From NCBI RefSeq assembly GCF_027580225.2, contig NC_073358.2, positions 28,670,501-28,734,500 on the forward strand: a stretch of DNA of 64,000 nucleotides. The letters run 5' to 3'. The notes beneath the pieces were generated by a model. That model saw nothing but the letters and a program-made list of their open reading frames with translations, was not told the DNA's origin and ran no database searches. Position numbers and translations under genes: made by a program. Positions 1 to 11,830 of the stretch are shown here, one piece after another (position 1 is the first letter of the stretch; the number at the start of each line of letters is the position of its first letter). Source of the stretch: Misgurnus anguillicaudatus. Its lineage: Eukaryota; Chordata; Actinopteri; Cypriniformes; Cobitidae.

Positions 1-945
1 CCACACTACACTGAAATCACAGCGATGCATCTAAATTGATTGTTGAAGTCGAAGCTTATCCTGAGTACTCTCACAATGACATATGGGTCTCGGGCAAACA
101 CACGCTCTGCAGTGGACATATGGGAGCATCCACCACTAAGTCACTCTTTAAACCTCTTACCAGACTCTCGGCAGTGAGGCCATCACACACACACAGACAT
201 ACGCAGAGCACTCGTACCCGTAAGAATGTGCCATTTGTGTTTAAGTCTGAGACTTCTCAGACTGAATGCAAAATATAATTGAAGGACTGTAAAATTAGAA
301 AATCTCTGGTTGTGTTCTCCACCCATTTAGACTCTGATATTTATATCAACGAAACGTAAAGTTTACCGAACACTGAAGCTGCGTTTTCTCTGGTGGAACA
401 AGAGCTTTATTGATTTATTCTGTTGACACAATTATGTAAATTTAATTACTTTTAGACGCAACTACACAGACACGCATTTGCGCACAGACTTATCGCTAGT
501 TTCGAATATACAATTCTTTTCCTATCTGCATGGTTCACAGCTATAATTTGGACTGAGAAAAATGTTAAAAACGACACCCCTCCCCACCCTTCCTTTGCCT
601 TGAGGGAAGAAATGAGAAGTTTCGTCTAGTGGGAATAGAGAGACAGGCGAATAGGGTACAGCTAATGTTTGGGACAATTATCACATTTAAACAGAGATTT
701 CTGGTTATATCATACTACCTTCATGTGTCAGACTATACACCCAATTGAGCAGAAGCACAGACAAACAAAAAAGAAAAGACTGTAGTTGTGTCATCACTTT
801 TTTTGTTGGTTATTATTCATTTAAGTTCTTGGCAGTCGCTGGCTTATCAAGAATAGACGCTAGTTGGTTCAAAACTATTTTGTGATGGATGACTGCAAAT
901 TATTTCAATTTCTTTCAGATTTTTTAAGAACAAACGAAATCTGTG

Positions 946-949
<4 letters not shown>

Positions 950-999
<50 letters not shown>
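950..999. repeat. (TG)25 microsatellite
   Basis: This is an uninterrupted TG dinucleotide run in intron 1. The open frames overlapping it are artefacts of the repeat. Confidence 0.97.
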
Positions 1000-1002
<3 letters not shown>

Positions 1003-1339
1003 GGCCATATTCCAGTGGTTCGAAAGAGATGAGGAGCTAATTGGAAATCTGTCTCTCATTAGCTAAAAAATGCTACTGAAGTACCTTGCTTATGTTTTCG
1101 TGTGTGAGATTGACTGCGTTTTCAAGCGTACGCGTTCGTTCATTTGCTCAACACTGTGTAGTACACAATTAGTCTTAATCAGCAACTTTTACATGCATAT
1201 TCGCCTGGAAGGAGCAGTTTCCTGTGTAGCTCATGAGTGCTCTTTAAGAATGGAAAAAATCTAAAGCTAACTGCCTGTTAAGAGCCTTCATAAATACACA
1301 GTTATTTTTACTTTCTGGAAGTTTGCTTAAACCGCTGTT

Positions 1340-1341
<2 letters not shown>

Positions 1342-1394
<53 letters not shown>

Positions 1395-1404
1395 CAGAGA
1401 GAGA
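1342..1404. repeat. (TG)n-(GA)n compound microsatellite
   Basis: About 20 TG repeats run directly into an interrupted GA run. Confidence 0.95.
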
Positions 1405-1970
1405 TTAGGAGTCTAGCAGTGTTGTAAATGTGGGAGTGTTTTATTGTGGGGAACTTTAAGGTTTCGTAAAAAGACATTTTTTTAATAAATGTAGAATGCT
1501 TTTATTATTTTGGGCATTTGTAAGAAAGTAAAAGTTTGAAGGAAAGTTTCGAGTTTGGAAATTGGGACATAACGCAGGCCTGACTCAACCCTTCGTTCCT
1601 GTGAGCACTATGGCTCCAACCTGTTGCAAGCACATGCCGGCTGGTTCATAAATAAAATACATTTCTGAAAGCGATTGTAATGGTCGGTACGCACCAGGCC
1701 TGCAAGCAGTTGTTTGGATCTGAAGAATGTATCCGTTCCGATTATAACATGAAAAGATGTGAATGACCTTTGACCTGTAAGGGGATCATGTCAGTCTCAA
1801 CTGGCGATCAAAATTTTAATAGCGATTAACAGATGCACGTAAGACTTTGGGCTGCAGTTTAAAACATATGCATGTGCATATTTAGCCATCCATGACAATG
1901 TAAATTATTCTTTTAGTCTTGTTTCTCTCAATCATGTGGCTGTGTGCTTTTACAAGCGTGTACGCCTAAA

Positions 1971-2032
1971 TGTGTGTGTGTGTGTGTGTGTGTGTGTTTG
2001 TGCATGCATGATTTAGTGTGTGTGTGTGTGTG
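1971..2032. repeat. Interrupted (TG)n microsatellite
   Basis: Two TG runs are separated by a short TTTGTGCATGCATG-type interruption. Confidence 0.9.
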
Positions 2033-2322
2033 TATATGTCATGATCAGTAGTGTTATAATAGGAGTTGACAGTGAGGAGATTAACTCTGTCAGAGTTTCA
2101 ATATGTTGAACAGCAAGAGAGGACTCATGCAGACACACACACATACATTTCCCTCGGTCTCAGCCAGCATTTCCACAACAGACCTGTTTCTGTCTGAAGT
2201 GTGTGTGAAGTGGCTTTTGTTCTGTCGTTGATAACATTTCACGGTGTTGTGTGTGTTTGTCAGTGTGTGTGTGCGTGAGTCACGTTCAGCTTTGTCAAAG
2301 TTATATCCTCAAAGTTTCCAAT

Positions 2323-2612
2323 AACGTACGTGAATTTTAACGGGGATTTCGGTTTGCAACTTAAAACCGTATTTCTGTAGCCATTATACGAGAGACACAC
2401 AGGCAATATAACTGTGCGTGAAACTTAATTTTTATCGTACGCCCGCGTGCGCGCGCGCACTGGGAGTACTTCATTAGCAACGGCGCTCGAGTAACAAACG
2501 TACATTGTCTTTCCCTGACCGTGCATGACCACTAGGCTCTCACAGCCTCCTTAAACTACTCTCACACGCACACAGACGCGCTCCGAACCCGCCGCTCGTG
2601 TTGTTTTAAGGA
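2323..2612. promoter_or_regulatory. CpG-dense patch in intron 1, possible regulatory element
   Basis: CpG dinucleotides cluster here, including a run of alternating CG near 2443-2458, in otherwise CpG-poor intronic sequence. Alternating purine-pyrimidine CG/CA runs can also favour Z-DNA. There is no exon-like sequence with an ephrin signal peptide next to it. Calling it regulatory is inference. Confidence 0.25.
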
Positions 2613-3261
2613 CTGTAATGTTTGTAGTTGTAGGGTCTGCTGGAGCACACAACAGAAGAGAAGCAGTGGCAGCTGCTGTATGTCTGTGTCGGGGTGTGTG
2701 GGTTTACTTAGCTGGACTTCGGGAACAAAACTGTCACCAGAAGTTAGTTAGATCTGACAAAACCTCCCCTTGGGGACATCCGGTGGATTTCCTTAAAGGT
2801 CAAAATGATTTATAAATAAAGTAAATCATGTTTTGATTTCAGTAAAGCACATTTTATTCTATATAATTAGCTTTATACAATAACAGCAAAAGTCTGTGGT
2901 ATGTGTGTGCGTGTGTCCTAGTTTATATAGTAAATGTGTGTGTATGTAAACAGACAGGTTTTTAGGGGATTTTAGTGACTTAAGATGACGCCTTGGGATT
3001 TACTGATAACATCACTGCAACAAGTAATATGAATATAACCAGTACTACTTTTTTCACCACCTCCTCTTCTGCTTTGTATATTGATATTAATGTATGGAAA
3101 TCAATGCATGGATATGTATTTGAATCAAATGTGGTAATACCTGAAGATTATTCACGCTTTGACAGGATCGTCTAAACTGAGATAAGAACTTCTGAGATAA
3201 AGCCCCTATAGCAATGATATCCTATAACATTAGATTTACTCCGATTCTGCTTAAGCCCCCC

Positions 3262-4161
3262 TTAAAGGAATATTCCATTTTCTTAAAAGAAAAATCCAGA
3301 TAATTTACTCACCACCATGTCATCCAAAATGTTGATGTCTTTCTTTGTTCAGTCGAGAAGAAATTATGTTTTTTGAGGACAACATTGCAGGATTTTTCTC
3401 ATTTTAATGGACTTTAATAGACACCAACAATTAACACTTAACTCAACACGTAACAGTTTTTTTCAACGGAGTTTCAAAGGATTATAAGCAATCCCAAACG
3501 AGGCATAAGGGTCTTATCTAGCAAAACGATTGTCATTTTTGACAAGAAAAATAAAAAATATGTTCTTTTAAACCACAACTTTTCGTCTAGGTCCGGTCCA
3601 GCGCGACCTAACGTAAATGCGTAGTGACATAGGGAGGTCACGTGTTACATATATAAAACGCACATTTGCGGACCATTGTAAACAATAAACTGATACAAAG
3701 ACATTAATTAGTATCAGTTGACATACAACAACGTAGGAACGGTCCTCTGTCAACACACTTGTAAACACTGGGGCGGAGTTTTGCGTTCGTCTTCTGTGAC
3801 CTCTTGACGTCATGACGTATTGCGTGGGGTCACCTGGCGCATCACGACCAGATCTAGACGAGAAGTTGTGCTTTAAAAGTGTATATTTGTTATTTTTATT
3901 GTCAATAACAATAACTTATGCCTCATTTGGGATTGTTTATTGTCCTTTGAAACTCCTTTGAAAAAACTGTTACGTGTTGAGTTAAGTGTTAATTGTTGGT
4001 GTCTATTAAAGTACATTAAAATGAGAAAAATCCTGCAATGTTTTCCTCAAAAAACATAATTTCTTCTCGACTGAACAAAGAAAGACATCAACATTTTGGA
4101 TGACATGGTGGTGAGTAAATTATCTGGATTTTTCTTTTAAGAAAATTGAATATTCCTTTAA
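3262..4161. mobile_element. Foldback DNA element, copy 1, TTAA ends (~900 bp)
   Basis: The left end (TTAAAGGAATATTC) is the reverse complement of the right end, and the two arms pair over several hundred bases around a ~200-bp centre. TTAA at both ends fits a piggyBac-type target duplication, although TTAA could also be part of the terminal repeat. A second copy lies at 10401-11268. No transposase is present, so it is a non-autonomous element. The centre is open on the minus strand (3568-3813) in both copies. Confidence 0.85.
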
Positions 4162-4679
4162 GTTGTCTAGCTAGACTTGAAAATGTGAAATAAACCCAAG
4201 ATGTTAAACACTAGTTTTACTTTATTTACAGAAAAGATGCACTGCATCTTCAAATGTATGTATGTCATAGTCATGACCATAATCTGTCTCTCCATAACAA
4301 CACACACACAAACATTTGCTTTACTTTGTACAACAGCTGCAGCCTTCCCTGCAAAGTGACTTTGTATATTCGTGCCTGTCATAAATACAAGAAACACACA
4401 GGTGCGAGGTGGAAACCTTAGCATTCACTGTAAGGAGAGGTTTGCGATTCGTTGTTTCTTGCACCTCTGCGTGTGCGCACTCACACTCTCTTGTTTGCTT
4501 CTGCATTGACTGCGCACAACAGTACACACGGAGGGATTGTGGGTAAATACATATACTTAACACATTTATGCTGCCATAAAGAGACAAAGGGAAGCATTGC
4601 GACTAGTCAACTTGCTCGGATACACACACACATATACAGTGGGCCATCAGTCACAGCCTTTTAGAGTTCAAAGCTGCCC

Positions 4680-5290
4680 CATCCTTTTTATCCACTTTCC
4701 AGTCGACAGCTCAGACCATCGCACTCACTAAACCCATCATTCCTTGCCCGTGTGTGCGCGCTCGCGTGTCCAGCGAAATGGTCACGCTTTCAGTCAGCTA
4801 AATGCTGCCATAAAGCATCAGAGAAGCTGAAGTCTCCAGCATGCTTTCATCTCCAGCCGATCTAAGCTCAGCCATCTCTGCATGCAGCACCGAGTCACAA
4901 TAACCTTTATTAAGTTTAACTGACCTGCGAACAGATCCATCACGGAGCGGATTTAAGCTGCTTAGGGTACCTGCCATTAGGAGACCTGCTCCTCGGCAAA
5001 CACCGGGAGATCAAATTCTCCTCACTGATCTTTGGTTTGCTTGAAAACACCCAAATATGAGACTCGGGACGCCCACGGATAGATGAGGCTGAAAGCCTGT
5101 TTACCGATCTGGGATCTGTGGAAAGCCGCTTTTAGGAATAAGTCTGAATCAGCCATTTTAAACTCTCATTATTATTTAAAATGGAGGGGAGAAGGAGTTT
5201 CGAGCCATTATTGGTGACACGGGATCTCTGCCTGCAGCTGGACAGAACAAATGGAAAATCTAATTATAAAACAATGCCGAAAACACACTC
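4680..5290. promoter_or_regulatory. Repeat-free intron 1 segment, candidate conserved non-coding element
   Basis: This block has balanced composition and no microsatellite, palindrome or long open frame, unlike its flanks. It contains homeodomain-like CTAATTATAAAA and several short GC-mixed words. It reads like a constrained enhancer-type sequence, but conservation cannot be tested here, so the call is speculative. Confidence 0.2.
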
Positions 5291-6222
5291 AACTTTCTCT
5301 CTCCCACACACACACACGGGTAGCTAACAAAACAAGAGAAAAGTGTGTGTGTGTTTCAGTTGCTGTTTTTTAAAAGATGTCTACATTGAGAGACACAGAG
5401 TGTGTGTGTTCAAGTTTGGCTTGTGAAGGCCAACGTTTATAAAATGGCCTCACAACGTTTGAAATGTAAGAAAAACTTACTTTTGAGATTATTCACACGG
5501 TTTAAAAGGCTTATAAAAACTTAAATGGTTTCTGTTTAAAAAAACAAGTGTGTGTGTTCAAAATGATGGCATACGGTTTGTACACTCATTCTAGTCCACA
5601 TTACCATGACGGACAAGCTGAAACACACACACAGAGAGAGAGACACACACACACAAGTGTGATGACAGAGATGTCTAGTGTCTAATGACACTTTTGTCAT
5701 TGTTCCCCTATTTGTTTAGATTCCCAAGAGTCTCTCTTTCTTGTGTTTCTTTGTCTTTATTTCCCCTTCTTTCTGTCTCTTGTATTATGTTTCGTATAGG
5801 TATAATCATATGTCATTGATGTGGTAATAGATAACTACCTGTACGTCGATGTTGCTATTTGTACAATTGCATCTTTTTCTTAATATGTGTGTGTGTGTGC
5901 TATTTTCTCCCCGGCATTTCAGACTGAGCTGTCAGCCAAGTATAACTTGTTTGTGTACGTATATGTATATGTGTGTGTGCGTTCAGTGGCTTTAATTGCT
6001 GTGTAATGTGAGCGTCTGTGAAAAAGAAAACACACAGAAACTGTTTCTACATTTACATTAACTGTCACACACACAGACACTTGCTCTCCCACTCAATGTC
6101 AGGAGTATTGTGTTTGTCTAAGTGAGATGAAAGGTATAAATTCCACCAGAGCTCCTCCAGGATACCACAATTAGACACAAAGCATAATATCGGGATTTTA
6201 AACTGTTTACGTGTCTGTTTAT

Positions 6223-6228
<6 letters not shown>

Positions 6229-6308
<80 letters not shown>
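6229..6308. repeat. (TG)n-(GA)n compound microsatellite
   Basis: About 17 TG units are followed directly by about 23 GA units. Confidence 0.96.
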
Positions 6309-6317
<9 letters not shown>

Positions 6318-6861
6318 GTAACTGACTATATGTAGGTGTCAGTTAAAAGCAATATATGCTGTCTGTCATACCAACAGTTACCATGCCCAATATCATTATG
6401 TTTGGAGCAAAGGGGGCGGATCTTGGTGTTAGTCATTAATACCTAAAGTAAATGCTATTATATATGAATTATTATGGCATTAGTATTTCAATAGAGAAAT
6501 CTAATAATTGGCTTGAGGTGTTTTTCACCCACGCTAAAAAGTGTCAAACATTTTATACACCCATTTATGACATTAAACCTAAAGCAACACCCAACAACCC
6601 ATTTAAAAAAGTAGTTTGCTAATTTGTAGGTTAGTAACAAATAGCATGTAACTACATTTAAGCTTTCTTAAGATTGCTATATGTTTGACTAAATACACAA
6701 TTGCCTGTAATTTACATAAGCAACAGTATTTACTGGCACAAGGATTTCAAGATGTCATAATATATCATTTTAACGTAAATGTAGTGAGTTGTAGTGTCAC
6801 TTGTAGTTAGATTTTGACCAACACTTAGCAGTATTGGAAAGTATTGACAGTATTGTCATAG

Positions 6862-8244
6862 TAGGGGAGAGCGGTGGTGAAAGTACCATTTTTCAGAAAA
6901 ACATATTTTTTAAGGATAATGTTTGGTAACACTTTACTTGAAGGTGTGTTCATAAGACTGACATGACACCTTCATAATCATGACATGACAAGTTTTATGA
7001 ACATGAATGAGATTTTATGCACGTTTATGACAACTGTCTTTAAGTGTCATTTGTTAAATGATGTCATTTTTAATGCAAAGATGACATTGTTTGAGATGTC
7101 TTTGTTGTCATGATAACTTGACATTACCAAGACAACATAACTGACCAGCAGTGATACAAATTAAATTTGTCATGAAAATGTCATTAAGTGTTAATACTCT
7201 GTCATATAGTTTTATAACAGCGTCATGAATATTTTTCTTGATCTCAACTACAGTGATACAAATATAATTTGACGTACAAATTATTTGACATAGTATTAAC
7301 ACTTATTGACATTTTAATGACAAGTTCAATTTGTACCACTGTAGTTGAGGTCAAGAAAAATATTCATGATGCGGTTATAAACTATTTGAAAGAGTATTAA
7401 CATTTAATGATATTTAATGTAATGTTAACCCATAAAGCTAGGTCGTTTCTTAAGTTTGATCATTTTTCTGCTATGTCATGTTTATGACAGATTTATGACA
7501 AGTTATAATGTATTGGTTTATGTCAAGTTGTCATAACGAAGGCATCTCAAACAATGTCATCTTTGCAGTAAAAATGACATAAATGAACAAATGACACTTA
7601 ATGACAGTTGTCATAAACGTGCATAAAATCTCCTTCATGTAAATAGCACGTGTCATGTCATGATTATGAAGGTGTCATGTCAGTCTTATCAACACCCCTT
7701 CAAGTAAAGTCAGTGTTACCTGATGTTTTAGACAGAGATATATTTTTGCTGTGATCAATAACTCGCAAATGTGATCGATCAATATCAGGTGATATTTTGT
7801 ACAAATGTAGAACGACTTCATTTTATTAAATAAACTTGACTATGACCTTGTTAGGATGTAACTGCAAACATATTTTGACCTTTATCTTTGCTAAAAAATA
7901 AATAAATTTCAGTTTCATCAAATGTTTCAAAAGCAACCCGACAGTAAAAACTTGAATTGTTGAGAATAAAACATTTTAAAACAACAGACAGAATTAAAAA
8001 TAAATTAAATTAAATGAGCATACTATAAATTCTCAAAATAATGCAGTATTAGTAGCGGGACAAAAGTAACTGATAATTTCGTTTTGACAGGAACTTCGTT
8101 TCCACAAAATAGCGCGATATCTGCCAGCTTCGTCAAGGGTTGCGTGCTGAACATGTTGTCATAGTTTGGAATGCAAATGTAGTAAGGGCTCAAAAAAACG
8201 CAGTTACTTTCGCCCCGAGTTAATTTCGCCCCGGTTCTCCCCTA
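6862..8244 (+). mobile_element. TA-flanked host element (GGGGAGA ends), copy 1, with nested insertion
   Basis: The ends read TAGGGGAGAGCGG at left and the reverse complement of TAGGGGAGAACCGGGGCGAA at right, a short imperfect terminal inverted repeat flanked by TA. The interior matches, in reverse orientation, the element at 38448-42239: both share AGACAGAGATATATTTTTGC and a stretch around GACTATGACC. TA flanks suggest a Tc1/mariner-type target, but this is inference. A 796-bp element is inserted at 6925-7720. No intact transposase frame is visible. Confidence 0.7.
6925..7720. mobile_element. Palindromic hAT-like element (GGTAACACTTTA ends), nested
   Basis: The element begins GGTAACACTTTACTTGAAGG and ends with a close reverse complement. 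The long arms are made of TGACA/TGTCA-rich words and pair with each other. The flanks are TAATGTTT (6917-6924) and TGATGTTT (7721-7728), an 8-bp target duplication with one mismatch, as hAT elements make. It contains a further small palindrome near 7180-7410. It has no coding capacity. Confidence 0.8.
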
Positions 8245-9572
8245 TAAAAATGCTGCCAAGACGAATATGTTTGTGTTATTGTTGCAAGGTGTCTCGTTTT
8301 TTGCTAACAAAGCGAAAACTAAAGTTTGTTAAATTGTAAAATCTTTTATATTTAAAACCACCAACGCTTTGCCATTTTTTTGTCTCATGTGACTTTGAAG
8401 TTAAAAAAATCCTGATGGCTGAAGTTATTATGTCAGAGCGGAACAAATGAAAGATGTCTGTCCGTACTACAGTTAAGCACAATGTGAAACTCAGATATCA
8501 TAATAGACTCATACTATAATTCAATTAAAAAATGAACCAGTCACCAAGAGTATTGCTAACGCAACCAAAAGGAATGCACTGTAAAATGTACTATATCGTA
8601 AATACTAAAATACTGATATTCTGTTTGCGTGATCCCCAAGGATTTCCATTCGAACTACCAGCACCGGTCCTACATGAAAATGTTATGACTGTTGAACAAA
8701 GAAATGCAAAACTTTTATGAACTCGGTCTGTTCACATGCTGTATATGCGGATCTTGGGTTCAATGTGGAACTATATATTCTGACCTTTAGCTTTGAACTG
8801 GTGAAAGTAATATCATTGAAAAAGAACAGCACAAATCAAATAAAAGAATTTAATCCTGTATTTGTGTGATGGAGAGCCATCACATCCCACCAAGGCTGAC
8901 TGTGATAAAAATCTACTGCACTTTTGCCTGTAGACGAATTTTTTTTTGTCAAATGGGACATGGAAGAACGAGCCCATATGTTCCAGTAAGTGTTTTATGC
9001 AGGATATATTATTATGGACCATAGAAGGCACATTTCTGTTAATGTAAGCAGGGTAGGGATCTAAGTGGGTTTGTGTGTAATGTGTATCTATAGTTAGGGG
9101 AGTCATTTGTCTAAAATTATGATTAGACGGTAGCTAAATATGACAGTTTTTTGGGAGAAAACTTCAAAGAAAAAAGTTGATGGGAATATGTCTAGTTTGG
9201 ATTAGTCCGTAGCAGTTAAACAATTATTTAAACAATGAAAATGTATAGTATGTCTTAATTTAAGTAGTGTAAGTGTGTGTGTGAGAATTTGTGTGGGTGC
9301 CGGCGGGGGGTTTCTGCTATGGAGATTCCTCATCTCTACAATCTATTCACTCACATCTCTGATTCTCAACAAGATGCCCAAGGCTCTGGTTGTTTTTGAG
9401 TGTGTGAGTTTGTGTGCAGTTGTTATTGTGAGTGGGATATGTGTAAGCTGTTGCTCTCTCGCTCTCTCTCTCTCTTTCATAGACAAAGAGCCACTTGTAG
9501 GAGCTCTGCCTTGAGAGTGGACAATCACATGACCAACACACTCTATACATACACCCGACGTCTCCACATTAA

Positions 9573-9592
9573 GTGTGTGTGTGTGTGTGTGT
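9573..9592. repeat. Short (TG)n microsatellite
   Basis: Ten TG units lie in intron 1. Confidence 0.9.
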
Positions 9593-9971
9593 CTATAGTA
9601 AGAGAGATATAGGTGACTGCAGTTACCATTTGGTCTCGCAAGGATTTGTTTCTTACCAAAAAAACACTTTCAAAATAACACACATATATTTATATATAAA
9701 AGATGATATCGTCCGTCTTTTGCTGATGTTAGACTAAGGCCAAGATGTGATTACAGTCCCTCTCAGAATGTAGACGCTTATGTGTAAAAGGTGTCTGTGT
9801 CACTCTCCGTTTCTCTCTCTCTCTCGTGAATGAGGCTGATTTGCATGGCTGCCGTATTCAGTATTTAATTGGTACCATTCAGTCTTGGTCTAATCCCATG
9901 TTCACTTGTTTAAAAAAAAGCGAGGAGGCCTCTTATTGTGTGTGTGTGTCACACAGTGCACAGAAACTGAA

Positions 9972-9974
9972 GTG

Positions 9975-10029
<55 letters not shown>
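9972..10029. repeat. (TG)n microsatellite
   Basis: About 28 TG units are broken once by CG near 9981. Confidence 0.95.
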
Positions 10030-10031
<2 letters not shown>

Positions 10032-10400
10032 CTAATTACATTTACAATTAGAGTTAAGACATCTCCTCCACTCCATGTGATACTGAATGAATTCAGGTTT
10101 TAAGCAGGAAATGATGCCAAAGTGACTCAAATTCGGTTATTCAGACAGTGTTCCTTTAATTAGGTCTGATAACATGAAGTCACGAAACACTTGCTAGTAA
10201 CTTTCATTATTAACATTAATGAGCATTATTACATGTAAAGTTTAACAGATCATTAGCCGAAGTTAATCATTTTTTATATTAAAATATTTTTTCAATCACA
10301 CTTAATCATCAAAACTTCTGGCCTTTTAAAAGATTTCCCTAAAACTGTAAACATTGTGGCTGTGTTCGTGCAACCCAGCCGGCCTGACACATCTGAGTAT

Positions 10401-11268
10401 TTAAAGAATTAATTCATTTTCTTAAAAAAAATCCAGATAATTTACTCACCACCATGTCATCCAAAATGTTGATGTCTTTATTTGTTCAGTTGAGAAGAAA
10501 TTATGTTTTTTGAGGAAAACATTCCAGGATTTTTCTCATTTTAATGGACTTTAATGGACCCCAACACTTAACACTTAACTCAAAACTTAACAGTTTTTTT
10601 CAACGGAGTTTCAAAAGACTCTAAAAGATCCCAAACGAGGCATAAGGGTCTTATCTAGCGAAATGGTTGTCATTTTTGGCAAGAAAAATAAAAAAAATGC
10701 ACTTTTAAACACAAGTTTTCGTCTTTCTCCGTACCTGTGACGCGCCAACGCGACCTCATGTAATTACGTAGTGACGTAGGGAGGTCACGTGTTACATATA
10801 TGAAACGCACATTTGCGGACCATTTTAAACAATAAACTGACACAAAGACATTAATTAGGATCATTCGACATACAACAACATCAGAACGGTCCTCTTTTTC
10901 CACACTTTTAAACACTGGGCCTATTTTTGCATTCGTCATCCGTGACCTCTTGACATGATGACATATTGCGTGAGGTCGCGCTGGCGCATCACGGAACCAG
11001 AGATAGACGAGAAGTTGAGTTTTAAAAGTGCATATTTTAGGATCGTTTAGGATTGTTTAGAGTGCTTTTAAACTCCGTTTAATAAAAATGTTAAGTGTTA
11101 AGTGTTGGGGTCCATTAAAGTCCATTAAAATGAAAAAAATCCTGGAATGTTTTCCTCAAAAAACATGGTGTCTTCTGGACTGAGCGGGGAGGGACATCAA
11201 CATTTTGGATGACATGGTGGTGAGTAAATTATCTGGATTTTTTTTGGGAAAATTGACTAATCCTTTAA
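10401..11268. mobile_element. Foldback DNA element, copy 2, TTAA ends (~870 bp)
   Basis: This has the same family sequence and orientation as 3262-4161. The arms pair with each other, the ends are TTAAAG.../...CTTTAA, and the centre keeps a minus-strand open frame (10670-10939) whose translation is clearly alignable with copy 1. It is non-autonomous. Confidence 0.85.
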
Positions 11269-11782
11269 GTTTGGGGCAGGATTTTGTCTGCCCAATGGTA
11301 GACTGTTAGAGAAACTTAAAAACGTTTTATTTAGTTTGAAAAAACTAGTGGCACATAAATTACATACTTCTTTCTTAAATGCACATTCAAAAAAAAAAAA
11401 ATGTCATATTTTATATTTTAGTGTACTTGAACTACTTATCTGTTAAGCCTTTACATAATGGTTGTTAATCACCTATACATTTCCATAGACTATTTAAAAA
11501 ATACAAATTGTTACCCAAAGTACGCACCTAAAGCTGTACAATTATATGCAATTATTTGAATAGCTTCCGAGAGTTCAACAATGTTTGTCTGACCTGTACA
11601 ACACACACACAACTTATTACCAGAATCCATTCACACACAGACATAAACCTCTTAAGTTCCTGTAGAGTTAACTAAATTCCTTTACGTATGTGATGGGTTA
11701 GATCTCAAAATCAGCAGTGTGTATGTTTGTGTATTTAAGAGAGTGGGCTACCTATTATTAATCCTCTTTCTGGGCTGCCAAC

Positions 11783-11785
<3 letters not shown>

Positions 11786-11826
<41 letters not shown>

Positions 11827-11830
11827 CACA
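11786..11830. repeat. (CA)n microsatellite
   Basis: A CA run carries one CG interruption near 11819. Confidence 0.95.

Noticed and set aside
2618..2815. Small open frame after a CpG patch with a phase-compatible GTTAGT donor, considered as efnb1 exon 1
   Set aside because: The translation lacks the ephrin-B N-terminal strand with its Trp and the stretch expected before the exon 2 junction, and the putative signal peptide is broken by Arg/Glu.
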